Below, piece by piece: positions 48,639-64,000 of a DNA stretch of 64,000 bases (positions are counted from its first letter, which is position 1; the number at the start of each line of letters is the position of its first letter). Where the stretch lies: assembly GCA_009760855.2 (NCBI GenBank), contig WPIO01000022.1:1812501-1876500 (forward strand), written 5' to 3'. The position numbers were made by a program, and so were the translations under genes. Origin of the DNA: Cristatella mucedo (taxonomy: Eukaryota; Bryozoa; Phylactolaemata; Cristatellidae). Under the pieces are notes generated by a model. The model was not told the origin of the DNA and made no database searches. It was given only the letters and a program-made list of their open reading frames with translations.

Positions 48639-49212
48639 ATTGATATACCTGTATATGCTCGTGAGTACGCGCCATACACTACAAAATGTGCGTGTGTTCG
48701 CGATTATGCGTGTATTTTTAAAAATCCTGGCACATGTAACTGATTGGCTGCGTTTCTATAATCCGCAATACTTTGGTGCACGGGTAACATAAGGTATCCT
48801 TACTATTTACATGAGCCAGCTCGGTGAGATCCTGCTCGGCCGCTGGTTGGTGACACTGCTATGCTAGCGATAGTTATATTTCATATATCTTGTTTTTACG
48901 AATATAGTTACGCTGGCGATACACAGCAATAGCTTCGAAAAGCATGGGCTTCTTTTTTCACTCGTAAACTTGAATGGTGAACACTTGCCAAAAAAATACT
49001 TGCTAACTCTAAGAGGTCTCACTCCCCGGATACTAATGGCTCGGCCGACAGAAAAATTTAGGCTTCTTCGTGGAAAGAAAATTTCATATATTCGTGCCTC
49101 CGCAAAGCCTTCTCTGACTGAGCGATTGTTGAGTCGCAACATGTGACTTTCTTTAAGACATTCTCCGAGATTTCCGTATTCGATGCGGCTACATTAATAA
49201 AGTCTAAAAAAT

Positions 49213-49379
49213 ACGAGTTGACTTAACAGCCTCTTTTTATGGCTACAGAAGAGCCTTTACGGCTATCACCGCCGCTTGCGGCGGCGATAAAGGATCGCCC
49301 ACCGCAGGAATCGAACCCTCAACCTCTGGACCGAGGTCGTGAAAGCAACCGCCTTACCTAATGTGCCATCACGACTCAG
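49213..49379 (-). mobile_element. tRNA-derived SINE, family 1 (best minus copy)
   Basis: On the minus strand: GAGTCGTGATGGCACATT, AGGTAAGGCGGTTGCTTTC, B box GAGGGTTCGATTCCTGCGG, TGGGCGATCCTTTATCGCC, GTGATAGCCGTAAAGGCTC, CATAAAAAGAGGCTGTTAAG. An apparent tail runs toward TTTATTAATG. Confidence 0.78.
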
Positions 49380-49439
49380 CTCGTTTCTGAAGACCCTCTA
49401 CCATCTAGCTGTTTGGTCTTCACTGGCAGACAAAATTAA

Positions 49440-49850
49440 TCCAGTAATAACTCAGCCTCCTCGTACCCTCAGGTTCTGTGTGGACAATTAATTAGCTGTT
49501 CCATTGCTACGGTTAAAGACCGTTGGCGACAGAAGCTTTTGCTCTGCAGGTCCTAGGCTGTGGAGCTCACTTCCACAATTCTTATGCAACGACATCGATT
49601 CTCCTGTTGCCAAGTGCAGCACATCCTTTAAAGGCGCCCTGACCGGCTAATTCCATGCTACTCGCTACATCAACTGTTCTCTTGACTCAGCTATGCTTCC
49701 CACTTTTTCTTTATTGCGTGAGATGAAGTCTGTTAGCTACCGAATTCGTACCGAAAGTCGGTTAGGCTTTGAGTTCGCTATATAAAACTCTTCAGCATAA
49801 CACCCCTATAGTCTTTATGGCTTTGTGGAGTTACACACGGAGATACATCA
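49440..49850 (+). mobile_element. 3' end of a second LINE family
   Basis: The plus frame carries a RLWSSLPQFLCN core with SPVAKCSTSFKGALTG, the LW-N/S-S-LP ... FK signature of CR1/Rex/L2-type ORF ends but clearly different from the main family. The 3' part (TATATAAAACTCTTCAGC, GTGGAGTTACACACGGAG) is shared with 22172-22245 and 42623-42690. Confidence 0.65.
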
Positions 49851-49927
49851 ACTCAAAATTGTAATGCTTCTCTGGATAATGTGGTCGTTCTCAAGTCTTT
49901 CAAATCGGCCATCGTTTGACCAATACT

Positions 49928-50085
49928 TATGAAACCTGGATTTGATTCAGAGGTCCTTGCAAACTATCACCCAGTTTCCCTTTTTCCTTTTCTGTCAAAG
50001 ATTTTCGAAAAGATTCACGCTAAGCAGCTTTTAGCAAACGTTGTTAAGAATGAATCGTCCGAAAAATTGCAGTCAAAATCAAGCG
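49928..50085 (+). mobile_element. Short reverse transcriptase fragment of another LINE
   Basis: The frame reads LANYHPVSLFPFLSKIFEKI then HAKQL, matching the N-Y-R-P-V-S-L-L first RT motif. The following sequence is not recognisable as RT. Confidence 0.75.
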
Positions 50086-51993
50086 ATACCACTCCACTGA
50101 AAGAAATCCCTGCTCAGTGCTCTTCCCAGCTCTTCTCCCTTTCTCTGCTTCCTGTATGCGCTCGAGCATTGTGGCAGGCGTCCACGCTAACGTGAGCGCC
50201 TACTATCCAAAGTACGGACCCATGCGAGGCATGCATGCGTAAGAATAAGCCGTGCAAATCGCATGCATGCTTGCATCACGAATAGTGACTGCGTGAATAA
50301 AGCTGGACCACCTTAACGCGAACGTCGCGTCCAAGCAAGGCTGCAGGGACACGAAGCAAGACAAAACACCTCCTGGTACAGTAGACACTCAGGACACTGG
50401 CGAATGACCAATAATGAAATGGCCGTAGGCATCCCAAGAGAGCCTAAGCTATACCCGAAGTGTCCGGCTCGCTACACCTTTTATTTTACCATTAAAGTAG
50501 CCGAACGCTCGCCCAGCGTCTCAAGTCGCTCTTTGCTGTTCGCATTCGGTAGACAAACACTAATGTCGAAATGCTGCTTTCGCCCTTCGCACACATTTGT
50601 GAGCCATTACAGCGATTCTTGAAAACCAAAACCAACCAAGAACGATCGACAGAATGTTTCAAACAACAATTTCGAGCACACAATCGGGCAGCTGACGCAG
50701 ACTAGTCTGTCACCTGGTGATTCTAGCGAACTCGATGGGAGGGAGTCGATCAATCCACTCGCTCCATCAATGAGGAATTAGCAAGCCGATCATACCTGAG
50801 ATCCCCTTCACCGGCCACCGGTCAACGTAAGGAGGCAAGGCGACCGAGAATGGCCGGCCTGGCTATCGCTCGGCACCTGCTGGCACCTGCTGCCTGCTGC
50901 TCGAGAGTTCAAGGGCGGTTGAAAAATGAGCTCTGCCTCTCGGCGAGCACGAGTCTGCCGTTAAGCTCCGGGGTCTGCCTGCCCAGGCCGCGGCTCGCTT
51001 GATCAATATTAATCTTGGGCTCGCTCTCACTCTCGATATGTCACGCATTTTGTACGCCCTCTGCCTAACCCCCGGCCAACTGATAGCCGTGGCTTTTACC
51101 GATTCATTGCCTGGCTAATTGCAAAGTTGCTCCCAAGCGACTTATTTGCACAGCATGACAAATGCCATCACGTCGAATGCTACTATTCTGCAACAATACG
51201 CTAACAAAGCTGGAAGCAGTAAACGGCGAGATTTAGACACCAACTATATGGAGCAACTCATCTTAAACGGTATGTACGCCTGAGTCAAAAGAGAGGGACC
51301 GAGTGACCCCATGCGGTGGCCTAACGAACGGCGTATCAAAACGTGCAATCGCACGGGCAACGGCTAAATGTCAGCTGCCTTCTAATTTAAACTCGCGTGG
51401 GGATTCTCGTTTGTACTTTCTAAAAGTTAATGCCATCACATGATGGCGATGAGTGCGAATCACATGATGTGCGATGAGTGCGAATCACATGATGTGTGAT
51501 GACTCTACAGTGCAACTACGAAAAATTCAGACAACACTCCTAAAAATAAGAACAGCAGTGAAGACGAAAGTATCGATGGATGACGGGAAATCTCGCCTGC
51601 GGTAGTCTACGCGTGATCCTCTGACCTAGCAGACTACAGGTGCTTTACAATGCGAGCCCTGATTCCCTTTGCGATTCGTCGACAAAGGAGGCCCGTGCGA
51701 TCATCAAAACTGGGAAATCGTTCTAAGCGAGATGACCAGCAGCACCACTGCGCATACAACAGCCTTTACTGCTGGTTGCTCAATCGTCAGTTGCCTTCCC
51801 CTTAAGGGACTGCAGCATTGGCTCGGTTTGCTTAGTGGCAGCATTCTCCTGCCTCGGTCAAGCCAGCAGACTAACCCGACAAGCCAACCTGGAGCACAGC
51901 TGCTGGTCTCATCACAGTTCAACCAACCGGAGATACATGTGATTGATCATCATACCTAACGGAACGGATGCTTTGTAAAAGAGGCGTACTAAG
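50086..51993. other. No gene recognised; tandem repeat at 51433-51502
   Basis: At 51433-51502 a unit of about 27 bp containing GCGATGAGTGCGAATCACAT repeats two to three times. Otherwise short frames without motifs. The stretch lies 3' of ATG10. Confidence 0.4.
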
Positions 51994-51999
51994 TTTATT
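51994..51999 (-). terminator. Candidate ATG10 polyadenylation signal (AATAAA)
   Basis: Minus-strand AATAAA about 360 bases after the ATG10 stop codon; a plausible end of the 3' UTR, not proven. Confidence 0.35.
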
Positions 52000-52358
52000 T
52001 CCGAGAGCATAGGCGAGAGTGTGAATTGTAAGAGAATCTCTTCATCGCCAATGACAGCCAAGGACAAGCCGAATCTGCTTGCACCCATCAAATGGCCCAA
52101 TAACACAAAAAGAACAAAACAAATGCGACAAAAGTAGAACAAGCAATGGAGCTGCTCTGTAGCACTTAACACCAAAGCATGTACACATTGCTGCACAACA
52201 ACAAGAGAGACAGACAGACTATACAGCATCAATAGCAAGTGGTGGGACGTTTCTCCTTCTGTTCTGAAGTAGCATCGCAGCAAATAGCCTTAGCAAAGTA
52301 CCATGGCAGACGTAGACCAACCACAGGACCCACAGAACTCAGCCAGCGAAGCACGTAG

Positions 52359-61759
<9,401 letters not shown>

Positions 61760-62412
61760 CGCATAGCTGAAATGCAGGGCTACGGATGCTCAAAGAACAG
61801 GACCAGCAGGCGTGCAAGCGAAAACCCGGGATCGCCGACGCCCTTCAACCTTGACCCACCGAACCTAGCCGGACAGCTGGGCGGTGAAATTCCACACCTG
61901 CTCTGTGATTGACTCGCGTGACTTGTATTATTATATTATTTAATATATTATTATTATATTATACTTTAAATTATACCAACTTGAAAGTGATGCGCGAAGG
62001 CACGACATGTATAGTTGAGCATTTGAGCTGAGCTCGTGGTCAGCCACTCCCACCCGCTCGAAACGCCTCTCTTTACTTCCCACCTAGAGCGTTCGGAAGA
62101 AGATAGGTGGCTAATTCCAGCCAATGAGCCTAATTCCACGAATAGGCTGCCTAATTACTAATTCCATAATTCCATAGTTTCCATTCCTAATTACAAGCGT
62201 AATTCCATGAATAGGCTGCCACAACAAATACTGTATTTTTTCAACCTCCCATTCGCCAAAATACCCCATTAGCAAGCACACTCCTCCCTCCCTCCCTCCA
62301 GAAGGCCGCCCGATTGTTCTCTTTGATTGGCTACGAGAGGCTACGAGAGGCTACGAGAGGCCGGTTCGATGGGCTTGTCAGGCGGCGCCCCTTCGGCGCG
62401 CAGACGGGAGGT
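61760..62412. promoter_or_regulatory. Region upstream of ATG10; likely contains its promoter
   Basis: Position only: first 650 bases 5' of the ATG10 start. Seen here: an AT run (TTATTATATTATTTAATATA) near 61927, repeated CTAATTCCA words at 62110-62215 with AATAGGCTGCC twice, and GGCTACGAGA three times at 62330-62360. No defined promoter motif. Confidence 0.3.
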
Positions 62413-62418
62413 AATAAC

Positions 62419-62464
<46 letters not shown>

Positions 62465-62570
62465 TACTTGATAAAGCGCCCTCAGAGAACTTAATCTCTT
62501 TCTAGGCGCTTTACATCTGCTGCAAAGGGAAATGCAATTGAATGGTAAGTAAAATCATGCTTGATGTACT
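62413..62570 (-). mobile_element. LINE 3' tail only (minus orientation)
   Basis: (TAA)n of about 50 bp (62414-62463), then GTACTTGATAAAGCGCCCTC, AATCTCTTTCTAGGCGCTTT and ATGCAATTGAATGGTAAGTA. A severely 5'-truncated insertion. Confidence 0.88.
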
Positions 62571-62789
62571 TCTCAAGAGCGAATCACTCGATTTATTTTA
62601 GATGGGGTTAAAAAGGTACTCGTGCGGTGAACATTAGATGCGCACGTTCAGCGCAAGTGTTCGAAAGGTCAATCATTACCCTTTGGGGAACTCATATGTT
62701 TGGAGCTTCTTGAGTTTTAAGATAAAGTCTGTTTTGTTAGACACGCTTAAAGAGACTTACCGAGAGATGTGAAAAAAAGAATAGATCTA

Positions 62790-63430
62790 TGTCTTATTCT
62801 AAGTTGTTCCTCAAATTTGTGAGATCCCGACTCGACTTTTGTAACTCACTCCTTGCAGGCGTTCCGGCATGGGCAATTATTTGCTTGCATCTTGTGCAAT
62901 CAGTTTGTTTAATGCAGCGTGACTTTTCTGTAGTGATATTCAGAGTATCCGCATTGTGACCACTTCTCATAGACCTGCACTGGTTCCCCGAGAAGCAGCG
63001 TCTCCACTTCAAGGTTGATGACCTTCACTCTTAGGTCGGTGCCCCTCACTTCTTTCTCTTTTTCCAGTGTACTTATATGAAATACTTCCCAAATCAGCCC
63101 AGGCGTTGTACTACTCGCTCTTCTGATCCAAGTTGCTTAGCTGCGCCTCGAATGCAGCCTCAAATTCTTTGGACACAGTGCCTTTAGTTTGTATCCTCTC
63201 AAAGTCGGAAGTCAGTCCCGAATGACAACAAGCCATCCCCTAACTTAAAAACACGGGAAAAAATAAGGCTAAAAACTCACCTGTTCCTGACCACATTTAC
63301 AGAGTTCGTGTGAATTATCCTTTCTGTCCATACGAATGCTTACATGTTTGCGTGATTCTTTACAGCATGTGTGAAATGCCTAGAAAGAGATTTAGTTTTT
63401 TAACGGCGCTATAAAAATGTCTTGGATCAT
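62790..63430 (+). mobile_element. Diverged LINE C-terminal to tail fragment (plus orientation)
   Basis: CGACTTTTGTAACTCACTCC, GACCTGCACTGGTTCCCCGA, CCTCAAATTCTTTGGACAC, then the hairpin remnant AAATGCCTAGAAAGAGATTT and ACGGCGCTATAAAAATG. It resembles 58870-59400 more than the young copies. Confidence 0.75.
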
Positions 63431-63600
63431 TATTAGTATAACTATGCAGATACCACCTGCAGCTGTACCCTACTCTCCGATCTCTCGCTGCACTCCAGTA
63501 AGGTCAACTCTCTCAGAACTCCCTTGCGAAATGCATTGCTGACATTTGTCCTCGGATGGCAGCAAACTTTCTCAAATTAAGTGACAATAAAGCCATTTAA
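63431..63600 (+). mobile_element. LINE RT fragment around the YADD motif
   Basis: ACTATGCAGATACCACC, then CTCCAGTAAGGTCAACTCTC and GGATGGCAGCAAACTTTCTC, the DNA equivalent of YADDTQ ... STSNSLN ... MAANFLK. Order relative to 62790-63430 shows a separate insertion. Confidence 0.7.
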
Positions 63601-64000
63601 ATGTAAAAGAGTAACTAATCGCCAATGGTCTGCTGCTGCAATGTAAACGAGACCGTCGATATAGCTACCCTTGATGGTCCCTTGCCCCATTACCTGTGTC
63701 AGCGGGAATTTTATCGTGTGTGCTTCTACTGAAATTGCTGCTCAAGCTGCCAAAACCGATTGGCATGCTTCCTTTCCTACTTACGGTGTATGCAAATTAC
63801 TTCGAAAGAGATTTAGTTATGTAAGCATGGTATTTAGATGCTTTATTTCTTTTATTCTATTGAACTTTCAGGCTCAGCAAGTTGGTGTGCACAGTTCTTT
63901 TTAGACCGACGCATATTAAAAGGCTTCCGAGCGCTTTGCTTTCTGTGCAGCGTTTCAGGCTCTTAAAAAAGGGAAATTCGGCGCCCCGCTGAGAAGCCTA
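63601..64000. other. No gene recognised
   Basis: A LINE-tail-like patch (GGCATGCTTCCTTTCC ... TTCGAAAGAGATTTAGTTAT) lies at about 63760-63820. Nothing else supported. Confidence 0.4.

Noticed and set aside
51912-52283. Hydrophobic 123-codon minus frame after ATG10
   Set aside because: Could hold a further ATG10 exon, but no segment matched the family tail convincingly; probably 3' UTR.

Overview
The window is nuclear DNA from a multicellular animal, most likely an invertebrate. It holds split genes with GT..AG introns, CR1/L2-type non-LTR retrotransposons in many truncated copies, tRNA-derived SINEs, a TA-flanked pogo-like DNA transposon remnant, long microsatellites and CpG-rich blocks. There are no operons or ribosome binding sites. 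The species cannot be named from sequence alone. Most open frames are chance frames in GC-rich DNA or in repeats.

Two host genes can be supported, both on the minus strand. (1) ATG10, the E2-like enzyme that joins ATG12 to ATG5 in autophagy, is read as five exons between 61759 and 52359. All four junctions are phase-compatible, and the active-site Cys sits in the family HPC motif. (2) An unrecognised single-pass membrane protein has its transmembrane exon at 31592-31288 and a very long last coding exon at 21683-19292. The cytoplasmic part is Ala/Ser-rich with Gln, Gly and Ala runs, and a non-repetitive Tyr-containing C-terminus. Its ectodomain exons were not found. A weak third locus is a possible first coding exon at 45262-45233 below a CpG-rich block.

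Layout: 0-18 kb is mostly unique or decayed DNA with a pogo-like element (1761-2597), a minisatellite (4685-4958) and LINE/SINE pieces, including the best reverse transcriptase copy (14.3-15.7 kb). 18.4-33 kb is very GC/CpG-rich and contains the membrane-protein gene with long (CT)n and (CTC)n tracts in its intron. 33-52 kb is AT-richer and repeat-dense, with LINE, SINE and microsatellite sequence. 52-61.8 kb is ATG10, whose introns hold several LINEs and a SINE. 62-64 kb is again LINE debris.

The repeats form a connected system. One LINE family ends in a short hairpin followed by (ATT)n. A tRNA-headed SINE family (42.0, 45.9 and 58.0 kb) carries nearly the same 3' tail, as expected for a SINE mobilised by that LINE's reverse transcriptase. 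A second tRNA-headed SINE family has at least five copies with a different body. I found no evidence of a wholly new kind of system; the most open item is the membrane protein.
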